64,000 nt of DNA from Streptococcus lutetiensis. GTDB lineage: Bacteria; Bacillota; Bacilli; Lactobacillales; Streptococcaceae. This document shows positions 45,640 through 56,544 of the stretch, in pieces. Below the pieces are notes generated by a model. That model was not told the origin of the DNA. It saw only the letters and a program-made list of their open reading frames with translations, and made no database searches. The first letter of the stretch is position 1. Each line of letters opens with the position of its first letter. The stretch lies in the NCBI RefSeq assembly GCF_900475675.1, contig NZ_LS483403.1, positions 434,001 to 498,000 on the forward strand, given 5' to 3'. The position numbers and the translations under genes were made by a program.

Positions 45640-46404
45640 ATGGCACTTACAGCACTTGATATTAAAGATAAAACATTTAAATTAAAATTTCGTGGATATG
45701 ACGAAGAAGAAGTTAATGAATTTCTTGATATTGTTGTAGATGACTACGAAGACTTGGTTCGTCGCAACCATGAACAAGAAAACAGAATCAAAGATTTGGA
45801 AGATAAACTTGCTTACTTCGATGAAATGAAAGAATCTTTAAGCCAATCTGTTATTCTTGCTCAAGAAACTGCTGAAAAAGTTAAAACATCAGCTAATGAT
45901 GAAGCTGCTAACCTTGTTAGCAAAGCTAACTACGATGCACAACATTTGATTGATGAAGCAAAATCTAAAGCAAACCAAATTTTGCGTGATGCAACAGATG
46001 AAGCTAAACGTGTTGCGGTTGAAACTGAAGACTTGAAACGTCAAACTCGTGTCTTCCACCAACGTTTGGTTGCCGCTATCGAAGGTCAACTTGGTTTGAC
46101 AAATTCACCAGAATGGACAGAATTATTGCAACCAACAGCTGTTTACCTTCAAAATTCAGATGCAGCTTTCCGTGAAGTTGTTGAAAAAGTTTTGGAAGAA
46201 GAAATGCCTGAAACTGATGATGAAATGTCAATGGATGCTACTCGTCAATTCACTCCAGAAGAAATGGAAGAATTGCAACGTCGTGTTGAAGCAGGAAACA
46301 AACATCTTGAAGAAACACAAAAACTTCCAGTAATTGATGATAGCGAAGCAGACGACATCAATCTTAACGAAACTCAAACATTTAAATTAAATATTGAAGA
46401 ATAA
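45640..46404 (+). CDS. divIVA: Septum/pole-targeting protein DivIVA
   Basis: 254 aa. N-terminal lipid-binding domain (MALTALDIKDKTFKLKFRGY, with EEEVNEFLD), long coiled coil (about 35-170), and an acidic C-terminal tail (EADDINLNETQTFKLNI). It recognises curved membrane at the septum and poles and recruits division and wall proteins; in streptococci it is a StkP-type kinase substrate. SD AAGGAG. Confidence 0.96.
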   Translation: MALTALDIKDKTFKLKFRGYDEEEVNEFLDIVVDDYEDLVRRNHEQENRIKDLEDKLAYFDEMKESLSQSVILAQETAEKVKTSANDEAANLVSKANYDAQHLIDEAKSKANQILRDATDEAKRVAVETEDLKRQTRVFHQRLVAAIEGQLGLTNSPEWTELLQPTAVYLQNSDAAFREVVEKVLEEEMPETDDEMSMDATRQFTPEEMEELQRRVEAGNKHLEETQKLPVIDDSEADDINLNETQTFKLNIEE

Positions 46405-46419
46405 GAAAAACGCGATTGA

Positions 46420-46647
46420 TATTCTACATTTACAGCGAGCAGGTGATGGTGCGAGGCCAGCAATCTCTGGGATATCAGTTATCCTTTTCTAAGATTTTAT
46501 CTGAATTGAGTAAGATAAAAGGGACAAACTCACCTTACGGGTTTAATGAGGGAAATTTAGATTTTCACTCCATTATTTGGTGTGCCTAAATTTCTAAACT
46601 AAGGTGGTACCACGAGCTTTCGTCCTTATTGAGACGAAGGCTCTTTT
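46420..46647 (+). promoter_or_regulatory. Isoleucine T-box riboswitch of ileS
   Basis: Leader between divIVA and ileS with T-box sequence TGGTACCACG (46605-46614), a specifier AUC at about 46474-46476 (within GGGATATCAGTTATCC) fitting tRNA-Ile, and terminator GAGCTTTCGTC (46614-46624) against GACGAAGGCTC (46633-46643), then TTTT. Uncharged tRNA-Ile should favour antitermination and ileS expression. Confidence 0.9.
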
Positions 46648-46735
46648 GTTTTATCACCTAAGAAACATTGTCATTTTTCTGTCTCTGGTTAACAATCCTT
46701 TGACAGTTGAATATTATTTATTATAAGGAGTAGTC

Positions 46736-49534
46736 ATGAAATTAAAAGAAACGCTTAATCTTGGAAAAACTGCTTTTCCAATGCGTGCTGGACTCCCAAA
46801 CAAAGAGCCTAAATGGCAAAAAGAATGGGAAGAAGCTGACATCTACGCAAAACGTCAACAATTAAACGAAGGTAAACCTTCATTCAACCTCCACGATGGA
46901 CCTCCATACGCTAACGGAAACATCCACGTTGGTCACGCCATGAATAAAATTTCTAAAGATATTATTGTGCGTTCTAAATCAATGTCTGGTTTCCGTGCTC
47001 CTTATATTCCTGGTTGGGACACACACGGACTTCCAATTGAACAAGTTTTGGCTAAAAAAGGTGTAAAACGTAAAGAAATTCCTTTGACTGAATACCTTGC
47101 AATGTGTCGTGAATACGCACTTAGCCAAGTAGATAAACAACGTGAAGATTTCAAACGTCTTGGTGTATCTGCTGACTGGGAAAATCCATACGTGACTCTT
47201 ATTCCTGCGTATGAAGCAGCTCAAATTCGTGTATTTGGTGCGATGGTTGATAAAGGTTACATCTACCGTGGTGCTAAACCAGTTTACTGGTCATGGTCAT
47301 CAGAATCTGCTCTTGCAGAAGCTGAAATTGAATATCACGATATTGACTCAACATCACTTTACTACGCTAACAAAGTTAGAGATGGTAAAGGTATTCTTGA
47401 TACTGATACTTACATCGTTGTTTGGACAACAACTCCATTTACAGTAACAGCTTCACGTGGTTTGACAGTTGGTCCTGAGATGGATTATGTTGTTGTAAAA
47501 CCTGCTAATGATGATCGTAAATTTGTTGTTGCAGAAGCACTTCTTGATAGCCTTGCTGGCAAATTTGGTTGGGAATCATTCGAAGTTCTTGCAAAACACA
47601 AAGGTACTGAACTTGAATACATCGTTACTGAACACCCATGGGATACAGAAGTAGACGAACTTGTTATCCTTGGAGACCACGTTACTCTTGACTCAGGTAC
47701 TGGTGTTGTCCACACTGCCCCTGGTTTTGGTGAAGATGACTACAATGTTGGTGTTAAATACAACCTTGAAGTTGCTGTTACAGTTGACGAACGTGGTATC
47801 ATGATGGAAAATGCAGGCCCGGAATTCCAAGGTCAATTCTACGATAAAGTTGTTCCAACTGTTAAAGAAAAACTTGGTGATCTTTTGCTTGCTAGCGAAG
47901 TTATCACTCACTCATACCCATTTGACTGGCGTACTAAAAAACCTATCATCTGGCGTGCAGTACCACAATGGTTTGCATCTGTTTCTAAATTCCGTCAAGA
48001 TATTCTTGATGAAATTGACCGCACAACATTCTATCCAGAATGGGGTCGCACTCGTCTTTACAACATGATTCGTGACCGTGGTGACTGGGTTATCTCACGT
48101 CAACGTGCATGGGGTGTTCCACTTCCAATCCTCTACGCTGAAGATGGCACAGCTATCATGACAAAAGAAGTAACTGACCACGTTGCTGACTTGTTTGAAG
48201 AATTTGGTTCAATTGTATGGTGGGAACGTGACGCTAAAGACCTTCTTCCAGAAGGATTCACACACCCAGGTTCACCAAATGGTGAATTCACTAAAGAAAC
48301 TGATATCATGGACGTATGGTTCGATTCAGGTTCTTCATGGAATGGTGTGATGAACGCTCGCGAAGGTTTGGAATATCCAGCTGACCTTTATCTTGAAGGT
48401 TCTGACCAATACCGTGGTTGGTTCAACTCATCATTGATCACTTCAGTTGCCGTTAACGGACACGCACCTTACAAAGCTGTGCTTTCTCAAGGTTTCGTCC
48501 TTGATGGTAAAGGTGAAAAAATGTCTAAATCACTCGGAAATACAATCCTTCCAAGTGATGTAGAAAAACAATTTGGTGCTGAGATTTTACGTCTTTGGGT
48601 AACTAGCGTTGATTCTAGCAACGATGTTCGTATTTCAATGGATATTTTGAAACAAACATCAGAAACTTACCGTAAAATCCGTAACACACTTCGTTTCTTG
48701 ATTGCTAACACAACTGATTTCAATCCCAATGAAGATGCTGTATTTTACGAAGATTTGCGTTCAGTTGATAAATACATGACTATTAAATTCAACCAATTAG
48801 TAGCAACAATCCGTAAAGCTTATGAAGATTATGATTTCATGACAATTTACAAAGCTGTTGTTAACTTTATCACAGTTGATTTGTCAGCCTTCTACCTTGA
48901 TTTTGCTAAAGACGTTGTTTACATCGAAGCAGCAGATAACATTGCCCGTCGTCAAATGCAAACAGTTTTCTACGATATCTTGGTTAAAATCACTAAATTG
49001 TTGACACCAATTCTTCCTCACACTGCTGAAGAAATCTGGTCATACCTTGAATTCGAACCAGAAGAATTCGTTCAATTATCTGAATTACCAGATGCTGAAG
49101 TCTTCGAAGGACAAGAAAATATTCTTGAAGAATGGGATGCCTTCATGACACTTCGTAACCAAGCTCAAAAAGCTTTAGAAGAAGCTCGTAACGCTAAAGT
49201 TATCGGTAAATCATTGGAAGCTCATTTGACTATCTATGCTGGCGAAGAAGTGAAAACTCTTCTTGCTGCCCTTGATAGCGATATTGCTCAATTGCTTATC
49301 GTATCACAATTGACAGTTACTGATGAAGCTGCTCCAGCTGATGCTGTTGCTTTTGATGGTGTCGCATTTACAGTTGCTCATGCTGAAGGTGAAGTTTGTG
49401 ATCGTTGCCGTCGCGTAGATCCAACAGCTAAAGAGCGTTCATACGGTGTTACAATTTGTGACCACTGTGCTGAAATCGTTGAAGCTAACTTCCCAGAAGC
49501 AGTAGCAGAAGGCTTTGAAGTTAAAGCAAAATAA
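46736..49534 (+). CDS. ileS: Isoleucine-tRNA ligase
   Basis: 932 aa class I synthetase. HIGH motif is [10 protein letters not shown] (residues about 58-67), KMSKS is [10 protein letters not shown], the editing domain contains [14 protein letters not shown], and the C-terminal zinc motif is [10 protein letters not shown] to CDHCAEIV (two CxxC). SD AAGGAG before ATG 46736. Preceded by an Ile T-box and ended by a terminator at 49556-49584 (AAAACGAACTC with GAGTTCGTTTT). Confidence 0.98.
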   Translation: MKLKETLNLGKTAFPMRAGLPNKEPKWQKEWEEADIYAKRQQLNEGKPSFNLHDGPPYANGNIHVGHAMNKISKDIIVRSKSMSGFRAPYIPGWDTHGLPIEQVLAKKGVKRKEIPLTEYLAMCREYALSQVDKQREDFKRLGVSADWENPYVTLIPAYEAAQIRVFGAMVDKGYIYRGAKPVYWSWSSESALAEAEIEYHDIDSTSLYYANKVRDGKGILDTDTYIVVWTTTPFTVTASRGLTVGPEMDYVVVKPANDDRKFVVAEALLDSLAGKFGWESFEVLAKHKGTELEYIVTEHPWDTEVDELVILGDHVTLDSGTGVVHTAPGFGEDDYNVGVKYNLEVAVTVDERGIMMENAGPEFQGQFYDKVVPTVKEKLGDLLLASEVITHSYPFDWRTKKPIIWRAVPQWFASVSKFRQDILDEIDRTTFYPEWGRTRLYNMIRDRGDWVISRQRAWGVPLPILYAEDGTAIMTKEVTDHVADLFEEFGSIVWWERDAKDLLPEGFTHPGSPNGEFTKETDIMDVWFDSGSSWNGVMNAREGLEYPADLYLEGSDQYRGWFNSSLITSVAVNGHAPYKAVLSQGFVLDGKGEKMSKSLGNTILPSDVEKQFGAEILRLWVTSVDSSNDVRISMDILKQTSETYRKIRNTLRFLIANTTDFNPNEDAVFYEDLRSVDKYMTIKFNQLVATIRKAYEDYDFMTIYKAVVNFITVDLSAFYLDFAKDVVYIEAADNIARRQMQTVFYDILVKITKLLTPILPHTAEEIWSYLEFEPEEFVQLSELPDAEVFEGQENILEEWDAFMTLRNQAQKALEEARNAKVIGKSLEAHLTIYAGEEVKTLLAALDSDIAQLLIVSQLTVTDEAAPADAVAFDGVAFTVAHAEGEVCDRCRRVDPTAKERSYGVTICDHCAEIVEANFPEAVAEGFEVKAK

Positions 49535-49555
49535 TGAGATAACCTATAGTAACTA

Positions 49556-49584
49556 AAAACGAACTCATTTGAGTTCGTTTTTTT
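49556..49584 (+). terminator. ileS terminator
   Basis: AAAACGAACTC ATTT GAGTTCGTTTT followed by T-run. Confidence 0.9.
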
Positions 49585-49598
49585 GTATGTAAACTAAA

Positions 49599-49622
49599 AA
49601 AATCAGGTTTTTAAACCTGATT
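49599..49622 (-). terminator. Terminator of the DUF1827 gene
   Basis: On the minus strand AATCAGGTTT and AAACCTGATT pair around TAA/AAA, then TTTTTT. It overlaps the stop codon at 49621. Confidence 0.8.
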
Positions 49623-49923
49623 AGTGAACTGTTGGGAAGGAAATTTCAATTAGATTCGCTGTATGCAAGGTTTTCAACTGATCTAATTGAACGGTAGATT
49701 TGTCAATTTTGCGTTTGAGGAAAAATTCCCGAATGGCTTCGATTTCACTTTCTTTGATAGCACGATACTTGTTTGAAATCAACAGTTCGTAATGACTTGG
49801 TGCTTTAGTGAAAACAACATCGGTATTTCCTGCAGAGTAAGTCTCAACGAGTTTAGCGTCCGTGTTTCGAAGCTGGTTACGAACTAGCTCGGAATGACTA
49901 CTTGTTGTGTTAATTAACCTCAT
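49621..49923 (-). CDS. DUF1827-family protein
   Basis: 100 aa, conserved in lactic acid bacteria. Sequence blocks: MRLINTTSSHSELVRNQLRN, VETYSAGNTDVVFTKAPSH, KESEIEAIREFFLKRKID, TANLIEISFPTVH. SD AGGAGG before ATG 49923. Function not known. It sits between ileS (convergent) and a Nudix gene on the same strand, each with separate signals. Confidence 0.85.
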   Translation of the reverse strand: MRLINTTSSHSELVRNQLRNTDAKLVETYSAGNTDVVFTKAPSHYELLISNKYRAIKESEIEAIREFFLKRKIDKSTVQLDQLKTLHTANLIEISFPTVH

Positions 49924-49994
49924 AAATTTCCTCCTATGAACTTTCTACCATTATTATAACACTATTTTAGGTGAAAAACTTAGATTATGAGATT

Positions 49995-50441
49995 TTAATG
50001 ATGATTTTTTTTCCAAGCATCAACACCCCATTTATGGCTGCCACGTTTTAATTTTACAATAGCTTCATCGACTGGGAACCAAGCAAGGTGATTAAAATCT
50101 TCAAGTGGTGCCCCAATTTTTTCATAATGTGTGACTTCATAGAGGTAAGCTGGGTTATAAAAATAAGTATCACGATGACGTGAGTAGAAGTACTCGTCAG
50201 CTTGTCCGTAATAATAACCAAGTTCAGCTGAAAAGCCGAGTTCTTCAATAAGTTCGCGTTTTAAAGCTGAAAAATGATCCTCGCCCGCTTCGATTTCTCC
50301 ACCTGGAAGAAACCAAGAGCCGTTAGGGGCTTGAACTAAAATGATTTGGTCTTTAGTCGCATTTGGAATGATGGCATACACTCCGTAGCGAGCTTTGTAG
50401 TCAACGTTATCAAGTTTTTCACCAAAAGTTGGGTTAGACAT
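49995..50441 (-). CDS. Nudix hydrolase
   Basis: 148 aa. Complete Nudix box G(5x)E(7x)REUxEExGU is visible as GGEIEAGEDHFSALKRELIE followed by ELGF. Strand blocks: RYGVYAIIPNATKDQIILVQ and PNGSWFLPGG. It probably hydrolyses a nucleoside diphosphate derivative (MutT-like or sugar-nucleotide); the substrate is not predictable from the sequence. SD AGGAG before ATG 50441. Confidence 0.9.
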   Translation of the reverse strand: MSNPTFGEKLDNVDYKARYGVYAIIPNATKDQIILVQAPNGSWFLPGGEIEAGEDHFSALKRELIEELGFSAELGYYYGQADEYFYSRHRDTYFYNPAYLYEVTHYEKIGAPLEDFNHLAWFPVDEAIVKLKRGSHKWGVDAWKKNHH

Positions 50442-50599
50442 AAAATTCTCCTATAAAACAAGTGTTAGAAAGAGTGGAGATAAAATTATCAATCTCTAAG
50501 ATAGATTTGCAAGAGTGGCTATTGTTGTTATTATACTAAAAAAATCTGTCTTTTGCTAGAAAATTGTCGGAATATTTTGATTTTGGATTCGGAATTGTT

Positions 50600-50632
50600 A
50601 AAAAAGCCTAGGAAACTAAAAACTTCCTAGAC
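50600..50632 (-). terminator. clpE terminator
   Basis: On the minus strand GTCTAGGAA pairs with TTCCTAGGC around a T-rich loop, followed by TTTTTT. Confidence 0.75.
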
Positions 50633-50642
50633 TTTGCTTTTA

Positions 50643-52928
50643 TTATTCTGCTGAAACAGTTTCTTCTTTTTCAACTTTTTTAGCTGATTTGATGATGATT
50701 TTGCCATTGCTTGTCATCACAGCTTTCAAATCTTTTTCAGTTGGGTGTTCAAGGTAGAAGTCTGTAATAGCATCTTCGATGTGATCTTGGATAGTACGAC
50801 GAAGTGGACGAGCACCCATCTTAGGATCATATCCAAGGTCAACCAGTTTTTCTTTAACTTTATCTGTTACTTCAAGGTGAATATCGTTAGTTGCCAAACG
50901 GTTATTGACGTCGTCAAGCATGAGGTTAACGATATGAAGGAGATTATCTTTGCTTAGGGCTTTGAATTCGATAATACCGTCAAAACGGTTCATGAATTCA
51001 GGGCTAAAGAAGTCTCCAAGTTGACCAAGAACAGAATTTGTACGTCCTTCACGAGCAGCACCGAAACCAACAGAAGCTTCAACTTTGCCAGTACCAGCGT
51101 TAGATGTCATAATGATGATTGTATCTTTAAAGCTTACAGTACGTCCTTGACCGTCAGTTAAACGACCATCATCAAGAACTTGCAAGAACATGTGCATGAC
51201 ATCAGGGTGTGCCTTTTCAACTTCATCAAGCAAGATGAGTGAGTATGGGTTTCGACGAACTTTTTCAGTCAATTGACCAGCTTCTTCGTAACCAACATAT
51301 CCTGGAGGGGCTCCGACAAGTTTAGCGACTGCATGTTTTTCCATGTATTCAGACATGTCAAAGCGGATCATGCTATCAGCTGAGCCGAAGAGTTCAATAG
51401 CAAGTTGTTTTGAAAGTTCTGTTTTACCAACACCAGTAGGACCGACGAAGAGGAATGAACCAATTGGACGGTTTGGTGTACCAAGACCAATACGGTTACG
51501 ACGGATGGCTTTTGCAATCTTATCAACAGCTTCGTCTTGACCAATAACGTGTTCTTTCAAGTCATCAGCAAGGTGAATTAATTGAGATTGTTCTTTTTCT
51601 TTCAAGTCACCAACAGGAATATTTGTTTTTTCTTCAACGATTGCCTCGATGGTCTTTTCAGTAATCACTGGAATATCATCTTCGTTGATGGTTTGTTTTT
51701 GCATTTCCTTGTATTTAGCGATTTGATCACGAAAATAAGCTGCGCGTTCATAATCTTCTTCACGAGTAGCTTGATTTTTTAGATTTTCAGCTTGCACCAA
51801 ACGTTTGTCAATTTCTTTTGGATCAACAAAGTTAAGTGTCAAGTTCATCTTAGAACCAGCTTCATCGAGAAGGTCGATAGCTTTATCTGGAAGGAAACGG
51901 TCTTGAATGTAGCGATTTGAGAGGTTAGCAGCAGCTTCGATAGCATCATCACTGTACTTGACATGGTGATAATCTTCATATTTCTTTTGAATACCACGAA
52001 GAATAGTGATAGTTTCTTCGACGCTTGGTTCGTCAACTTTTACAGGTTGCATACGACGTTCAAGCGCAGCATCTTTTTCAATGATGCGGTATTCGTTCAA
52101 AGTAGTTGCACCAACTAATTGTAGCTCACCACGAGCAAGAGCGGGTTTCAAGATGTTACCAGCATCCATGTTACCGTCACCAGCATTACCAGCACCGACA
52201 ATTTCGTGGATTTCATCGATGAAGAGGATAACGTCTTTGCGTTCACGGATTTCTTCCATGAGTTTTTGCATACGTTCTTCAAATTGACCACGAATACCAG
52301 TTCCTTGAACAAGACTTACCACATCTAGGCGGATAACTTGTTTATTTTGGAGTTTTTGTGGAACGTTACCGTCTACAATTTTTTGTGCTAATCCTTCAAC
52401 AACGGCAGTTTTACCAACACCAGGTTCTCCGATAAGAACAGGATTGTTTTTTGTACGGCGGTTAAGAATTTCGATAACACGAACAATTTCAGCATCACGT
52501 CCGATGACAGGGTCGATATCACCACGACGTGCGATATCAGTAACATTGATACCAAATTCTTCTAGCAAGCCCTTAGGTTCTTGTTGTGCTGGTCCGTTTG
52601 GGCGGAAATTGTTGTTGCCATTGCCACCGCGTCCGTTATTATTACCTTCACCAGATTGAGTTGGAGGAGTATTTTGGAATCCTTGGCTACCAAATGCTGG
52701 GAAGCCGCTGAGATTATTAAAGAAATCGTCGAAAGGGTTCGATGATTGGTTTGTTTGGTTAGAAGATGATTGAGGATTACCTCCTATTCCTCCTAAAATA
52801 GCGTTATTTGGGTCAGTTTTCATGATTTGATAGCAGTTTTGGCACAAATCAATTTGCTTTTGCTGACCATTGACATTTGTATACAGGTGAATAGTAGATT
52901 CATTTAAATGACAATTTTGACAGAGCAT
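50643..52928 (-). CDS. clpE: ATP-dependent Clp protease ATPase ClpE
   Basis: Hsp100 unfoldase of 761 aa that feeds ClpP. N-terminal zinc finger (CQNCHLNE ... CQNCYQIM), Asn/Gly-rich linker, first AAA+ domain with Walker [16 protein letters not shown] and Walker [11 protein letters not shown], a UVR-like coiled middle segment ([20 protein letters not shown]), second AAA+ domain with Walker [15 protein letters not shown] and Walker [13 protein letters not shown], and a C-terminal ClpB-D2-like small domain. I place the start at ATG 52928 because it begins [10 protein letters not shown] and follows GGAGGG; an upstream in-frame start would read into the operator region. CtsR control is indicated upstream. 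Confidence 0.95.
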   Translation of the reverse strand: MLCQNCHLNESTIHLYTNVNGQQKQIDLCQNCYQIMKTDPNNAILGGIGGNPQSSSNQTNQSSNPFDDFFNNLSGFPAFGSQGFQNTPPTQSGEGNNNGRGGNGNNNFRPNGPAQQEPKGLLEEFGINVTDIARRGDIDPVIGRDAEIVRVIEILNRRTKNNPVLIGEPGVGKTAVVEGLAQKIVDGNVPQKLQNKQVIRLDVVSLVQGTGIRGQFEERMQKLMEEIRERKDVILFIDEIHEIVGAGNAGDGNMDAGNILKPALARGELQLVGATTLNEYRIIEKDAALERRMQPVKVDEPSVEETITILRGIQKKYEDYHHVKYSDDAIEAAANLSNRYIQDRFLPDKAIDLLDEAGSKMNLTLNFVDPKEIDKRLVQAENLKNQATREEDYERAAYFRDQIAKYKEMQKQTINEDDIPVITEKTIEAIVEEKTNIPVGDLKEKEQSQLIHLADDLKEHVIGQDEAVDKIAKAIRRNRIGLGTPNRPIGSFLFVGPTGVGKTELSKQLAIELFGSADSMIRFDMSEYMEKHAVAKLVGAPPGYVGYEEAGQLTEKVRRNPYSLILLDEVEKAHPDVMHMFLQVLDDGRLTDGQGRTVSFKDTIIIMTSNAGTGKVEASVGFGAAREGRTNSVLGQLGDFFSPEFMNRFDGIIEFKALSKDNLLHIVNLMLDDVNNRLATNDIHLEVTDKVKEKLVDLGYDPKMGARPLRRTIQDHIEDAITDFYLEHPTEKDLKAVMTSNGKIIIKSAKKVEKEETVSAE

Positions 52929-52970
52929 ATAAAATACCCTCCTTTCGTAATGTCTGACTAAAACAATAAA

Positions 52971-53033
52971 GGTCAAAGATAGTCAGAATCTATACTTACA
53001 TTATAGCACTAGCCACAAGGAAATCAAGAAAAA
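52971..53033 (-). promoter_or_regulatory. clpE promoter with CtsR-type operator
   Basis: GGTCAAAGATAGTCAGA (52971-52987) resembles the CtsR heptad direct repeat (GGTCAAA NAN RGTCAAA) with one changed base in the second half. On the minus strand a -35 TTGATT and -10 TATAAT with 17-base spacing (-10 = complement of about 53001-53006) lie immediately upstream, so the operator sits just downstream of the start point, as expected for repression. Confidence 0.8.
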
Positions 53034-53044
53034 AGCATCAAAAA

Positions 53045-53071
53045 TTAGCACTCTTATAAAAAGAGTGCTAA
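53045..53071. terminator. Perfect 11-bp terminator after the DUF3278 gene
   Basis: TTAGCACTCTT (53045-53055) ATAAA AAGAGTGCTAA (53061-53071). On the minus strand a T-run follows. It overlaps the stop codon of the interrupted gene. Confidence 0.85.
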
Positions 53072-53315
53072 TCCTTTTCAGGGTCAATTTGACTGGTAGC
53101 CATAGAGCCCATAACAGCTCCAAAGATAGAACCAGAAAAAATGAAGATAATTAAAAAGAGAGGACTGAATAAGATTTCAAAAGGATTTCCCCCGTCTTGC
53201 CATTTGCTAAACATGTTAAAAACAAGCATAAAAATGGCAAAAACAACTCCACTAAACTGACCTGCACCCCAAAAAAGTTAGACAGAAAAAAATCTAACGA
53301 TTGGGGTGTTTTTGT

Positions 53316-53852
53316 ATGAAATTAAGTTATGAAGATAAACTAGAAATATATCAGTTAAGACAGGCTGGTTTTTCTTGGCCTTATATTAGTCGAAAGTACG
53401 GTGTATGTCTATCCAATCTTAAGTACATGGTACGGCTTATGAATAAACATGGTATTGAGGTTGTTAAAAAAGGGAAAAATAAGTATTATCCCTCTAAATT
53501 AAAGCAGGAAATTATTAATAAAGTTCTTATTGAAGGTCAATCTCAGCTCACCGTATCACTGGATTATGCTCTTCCCCAACAATCCCTACTCACCAATTGG
53601 ATAGCACAATACAAGAAAAACGGGTATACTATTGTTGAGAAACAACGAGGGAGACCGAGTAAGATGGGACGTAAACCAAAGAAAACTTGTAAAGAAATGA
53701 CTGAGCTAGAGCATATTCTGGAAGAGAATGAGCGTCTGCGTACCGAGGTAGCTTATCTAAAAAAGTTGAGGGAATTGCGCTTGAGGGACGAAGCCTTACA
53801 GCGCAAAAGGTGGAAACAGTTAGAGAACTGGTCTCAGGAGGATTTCGATTAG
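53316..53852 (+). CDS. IS3-family OrfA
   Basis: 178 aa from ATG 53316. Two helix-turn-helix regions ([20 protein letters not shown], then [20 protein letters not shown]) and a C-terminal leucine-zipper-like coil ([20 protein letters not shown]). Overlaps orfB by 43 bases, with the A6G heptamer at 53759-53765 allowing -1 frameshifting to OrfAB. Intact. Confidence 0.93.
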   Translation: MKLSYEDKLEIYQLRQAGFSWPYISRKYGVCLSNLKYMVRLMNKHGIEVVKKGKNKYYPSKLKQEIINKVLIEGQSQLTVSLDYALPQQSLLTNWIAQYKKNGYTIVEKQRGRPSKMGRKPKKTCKEMTELEHILEENERLRTEVAYLKKLRELRLRDEALQRKRWKQLENWSQEDFD

Positions 53853-54667
53853 ACCTCTTACTAAAAACCGCTAAGCTAGCTCGTTCTACTTATTATTATC
53901 AGTTGAAACGGTTTAATAGAGCTAAGAAAGATAAGAAGGTCAAAGAGATGATTCAAACCATTTACGATGACCATAAAGGCAATTATGGATACCGTCGTAT
54001 TCATTTAGAACTAAGAAACCGAGGATTTGTTATCAATCATAAGAAGGTTCAACGGTTAATGAAACTCATGGGACTCGCTGCTCGTACTCGTTGTAAGCGT
54101 AAATACTCGTCTTACAAGGGAGAGATTGGGAAGAAAGCTGATAATCTAATTCAACGTCAGTTTGAAGGGGCTAAGCCTTATGAGAAGTGTTATACAGATG
54201 TCACTGAATTCGCTTTACCAAATATTAGAGAGAAACTCTATTTATCCCCTGTTCTTGATGGATACAATAGTGAGATTATTGAATTCACCTTGTCACGCTC
54301 ACCTGATTTAAAACAGGTTCAAACCATGCTTAAAAGAGCATTTCCGGCTACCTCTTACCAAGGAACTATTCTTCACAGCGACCAAGGGTGGCAATATCAA
54401 CACCAGTCTTATCATGATTTCTTGGCATCCAAAGGGATTCGTCCATCTATGTCACGCAAGGGAAATAGTCCAGATAATGGCATGATGGAGTCCTTCTTTG
54501 GCATCTTAAAGTCTGAGATGTTTTACGGTTATGAAAAGACTTTTAAGTCGCTTGATAAGCTAGAACAAGCCATTACGGATTATATTTTTTATTACAACAA
54601 TAAACGTATCAAGACAAAATTAAAAAGACTCAGTCCTGTGCAATACAGAACTAAATCCTTTCAATAA
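53810..54667 (+). CDS. IS3-family OrfB transposase
   Basis: 285 aa with a complete DDE triad: Asp in [10 protein letters not shown], Asp in [12 protein letters not shown] and Glu in [18 protein letters not shown]. The HTH_21 segment [16 protein letters not shown] is present and the C-terminus [14 protein letters not shown] is typical. In the -1 frame relative to orfA. Potentially active. Confidence 0.95.
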   Translation: METVRELVSGGFRLDLLLKTAKLARSTYYYQLKRFNRAKKDKKVKEMIQTIYDDHKGNYGYRRIHLELRNRGFVINHKKVQRLMKLMGLAARTRCKRKYSSYKGEIGKKADNLIQRQFEGAKPYEKCYTDVTEFALPNIREKLYLSPVLDGYNSEIIEFTLSRSPDLKQVQTMLKRAFPATSYQGTILHSDQGWQYQHQSYHDFLASKGIRPSMSRKGNSPDNGMMESFFGILKSEMFYGYEKTFKSLDKLEQAITDYIFYYNNKRIKTKLKRLSPVQYRTKSFQ

Positions 54668-55074
54668 TTTATTGTCCAACTTTTTGGGGTCAGTACATAA
54701 AGAGCCTTTTTTCTTAGCTTTTTGACGCTCTTTCTCAAGTTTATCTCTAGGAACTTCAATAGGTCCTTGTAAGTCTCTATTGGTCAGCATTGTCACCATA
54801 ACCATTGGCATGACGAAAATAATAACAAAAGCGTTGCAGTAGAGAAAAATTTCAGCAGATACTTTTCAGACAGTGCTCAAGAGAAATGTAAGAGCTGTTG
54901 AAATGAATTCAAAAAGAAAGAGTAAGATAAACAGTTTGTTTCCAATTCGATTAACCTCTTGTTCACGGTATTCATCCAATTCTCCATTAATACCATAAAA
55001 TCGCTTGATGAATCGTGGCCATAGTGGACCTTTACTTTTTTCATGACTAAATCTCCTAATTCCCAAATTTCCTT

Positions 55075-55272
55075 TTAAAGATGGCGAGTCTCCCAAAACA
55101 GCGTATTTAGATTAGTTCCTAATGGCTCAGCTAACTTGATGCAAAGGTCCAGTGAAGGATTGTACTTGTTATTTTCAATTAAATTAACAGTTTGCCTCGC
55201 GATTCCTATTTGCTTAGCAAGAGCCAGCTGAGAAATGTCTAAATTAGTTCGAAATTCTTTAACTCGGTTCAT
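55075..55272 (-). CDS. XRE-family (Cro/CI-type) transcriptional regulator
   Basis: 65 aa, almost entirely a helix-turn-helix (RVKEFRTNLDISQLALAKQI, then ARQTVNLIENNKYNPSLDLC), similar to YozG-type regulators that sit before DUF3278 or DUF2178 membrane genes. Starts ATG 55272. Its promoter (TTGACA, 17, TATACT on the minus strand) overlaps two direct repeats of TATAAATGACATG, likely its own operator. The downstream partner gene is broken. Confidence 0.88.
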   Translation of the reverse strand: MNRVKEFRTNLDISQLALAKQIGIARQTVNLIENNKYNPSLDLCIKLAEPLGTNLNTLFWETRHL

Positions 55273-55299
55273 TTTTCCATCCTAATCTTTCTTGTGCCA

Positions 55300-55342
55300 A
55301 GTATAGTACAATATAAATGACATGTCAATTATAAATGACATG
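55300..55342 (-). promoter_or_regulatory. XRE gene promoter with direct-repeat operator
   Basis: Minus-strand -35 TTGACA (complement of 55323-55328), 17-base spacer, -10 TATACT (complement of 55300-55305). TATAAATGACATG occurs at 55312-55324 and again at 55330-55342, an 18-bp period covering the -35, as expected for an autoregulatory site. Confidence 0.75.
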
Positions 55343-55380
55343 CTTTTCTGAATTAAAATTTATTTTTATTCAAAACAGGC

Positions 55381-55408
55381 TTGACGAACTGTATAATTAT
55401 GCTAAAAT
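55381..55408 (+). promoter_or_regulatory. Promoter of the ornithine carbamoyltransferase gene
   Basis: TTGACG (55381-55386), 16-base spacer, TAAAAT (55403-55408) with an extended TGC before it, 26 bases before the start. Confidence 0.7.
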
Positions 55409-55434
55409 TAGGTATATTATTCAAGGAGAAAAGG

Positions 55435-56427
55435 ATGGATTGGCCTATGGTTTTTAATAATTCGTTTTTGAAAGAGATTGATTTTACTAAGGAAGAACTG
55501 ACTAATCTGATTGATTTAGGATTGAAATTTAAAGAGTTGAAAAAGAAAAAAATTGCTCATAAATATTTAGAAGGCTTAAATATTGCTCTTATTTTCGAGA
55601 AGACAAGTACCAGAACACGTTCTGCTTTTACAGTAGCTGGACAAGATTTAGGGATGAATGTGACTTATCTTGGAAGCAGTGAAATTCAACTTGGCAAAAA
55701 AGAATCCGTAATTGATACGGCAAAAGTTCTAGGTTCAATGTTTGACGGGATTGAATATCGTGGCTTCAAGCAATCTGATGTTGAAGCTTTAGCGGAATTC
55801 TCTGGTGTGCCTGTCTGGAATGGTTTGACAGATACTTGGCATCCAACGCAAATGATTGCTGACTTTATGACATTAAAAGAAGTTTTCGGAAAACTAGAAG
55901 GTTTGACAATCGCTTATGTTGGCGATGGTCGTAACAACATGGCAAATTCTTTGCTAGTTACCTCAGCCATTCTTGGCGTGAATGTAAAAATCATTGCACC
56001 AGCCAGCTTGCAGCCGGAAAAAGAAATTATCGAGATTGCACAAGCACACAATAACGGAGCTGAGTTGACTATTACTGATGACCTTGATGCTGTTTGTGGC
56101 ATTGATATGCTTTACACAGACGTTTGGGTGTCAATGGGCGAAAAAGTTGATTTTAAAAAACGTATCGACCTTTTATTACCTTATCAAATTAATGCTGATT
56201 TGGTTGAAAAGACAGGAAATCCAGATGTGATTGTCATGCATTGCTTGCCTGCTTTCCACGATTTAAATACAGAAATCGGTCAAGATATCTACGATAAATA
56301 TGGTTTAGCAGAACTTGAAATCACAGATGAAGTCTTCCAAAAATACAGCTCAGTCATTTTCCAAGAAGCTGAGAACCGCATGCATTCTATCAAAGCGATT
56401 ATGTATAATTCTCTAAAAGAGATTTAA
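55435..56427 (+). CDS. Ornithine carbamoyltransferase
   Basis: 330 aa. Joins carbamoyl phosphate and ornithine to citrulline, or runs in reverse in arginine catabolism. Carbamoyl phosphate motif STRTR (residues about 60-64, in [14 protein letters not shown]), HPTQ ([12 protein letters not shown]), ornithine motif DVWVSMGE and HCLPAFHD. Start ATG 55435 has AAGGAG seven bases before it. No arcA, arcC or arginine biosynthesis gene is near, so whether it is catabolic (ArcB) or anabolic (ArgF) cannot be decided; I leave the symbol open. Own promoter. Confidence 0.9.
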   Translation: MDWPMVFNNSFLKEIDFTKEELTNLIDLGLKFKELKKKKIAHKYLEGLNIALIFEKTSTRTRSAFTVAGQDLGMNVTYLGSSEIQLGKKESVIDTAKVLGSMFDGIEYRGFKQSDVEALAEFSGVPVWNGLTDTWHPTQMIADFMTLKEVFGKLEGLTIAYVGDGRNNMANSLLVTSAILGVNVKIIAPASLQPEKEIIEIAQAHNNGAELTITDDLDAVCGIDMLYTDVWVSMGEKVDFKKRIDLLLPYQINADLVEKTGNPDVIVMHCLPAFHDLNTEIGQDIYDKYGLAELEITDEVFQKYSSVIFQEAENRMHSIKAIMYNSLKEI

Positions 56428-56544
56428 AACGTTCTTTTTTTGACGAGAATTTATGATAAATGTGAGAAAATACACTCTCTTGTTGTTTGTTTAGTAGAAA
56501 TTATGTTAAAATAGTATAGACAATAAACGAAGAGGAGAATAGTC

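Larger units (their letters stand above)
53264..54698 (+). mobile_element. Intact IS3-family element (IS150 group, IS861-like)
   Basis: About 1.43 kb. The left end has GCACCCCAAAAAAGTTAGAC and the right end (reverse complement) TGACCCCAAAAAGTTGGACA, imperfect terminal inverted repeats. It carries overlapping orfA and orfB with an A AAA AAG slippery site at 53759-53765. It interrupts the minus-strand DUF3278 gene. A target duplication is not clear from the ends I can assign (left flank GACC, right flank GTAC), so boundaries are good to a few bases. Confidence 0.9.
53068..55044 (-). pseudogene. DUF3278-family membrane protein, interrupted by IS and other lesions
   Basis: Three pieces read on the minus strand. 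5' part: FIKRFYGINGELDEYREQEV and a helix NKLFILLFLFEFISTALTFL. The start codon ATG 55044 is followed by six A where seven would restore MKKSKGPLWPRF. Then TGA at 54866-54868 (fits a lost Trp before KVSAEIFLYCN). Then MPMVMVTMLTNRDLQGPIEV up to the IS at about 54698. Beyond the IS the gene resumes as QFSGVVFAIFMLVFNMFSKW to GSMATSQIDPEKD and stop at 53068. There are three independent inactivating changes. It pairs with an XRE regulator gene just upstream, a usual DUF3278 arrangement. Confidence 0.85.
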
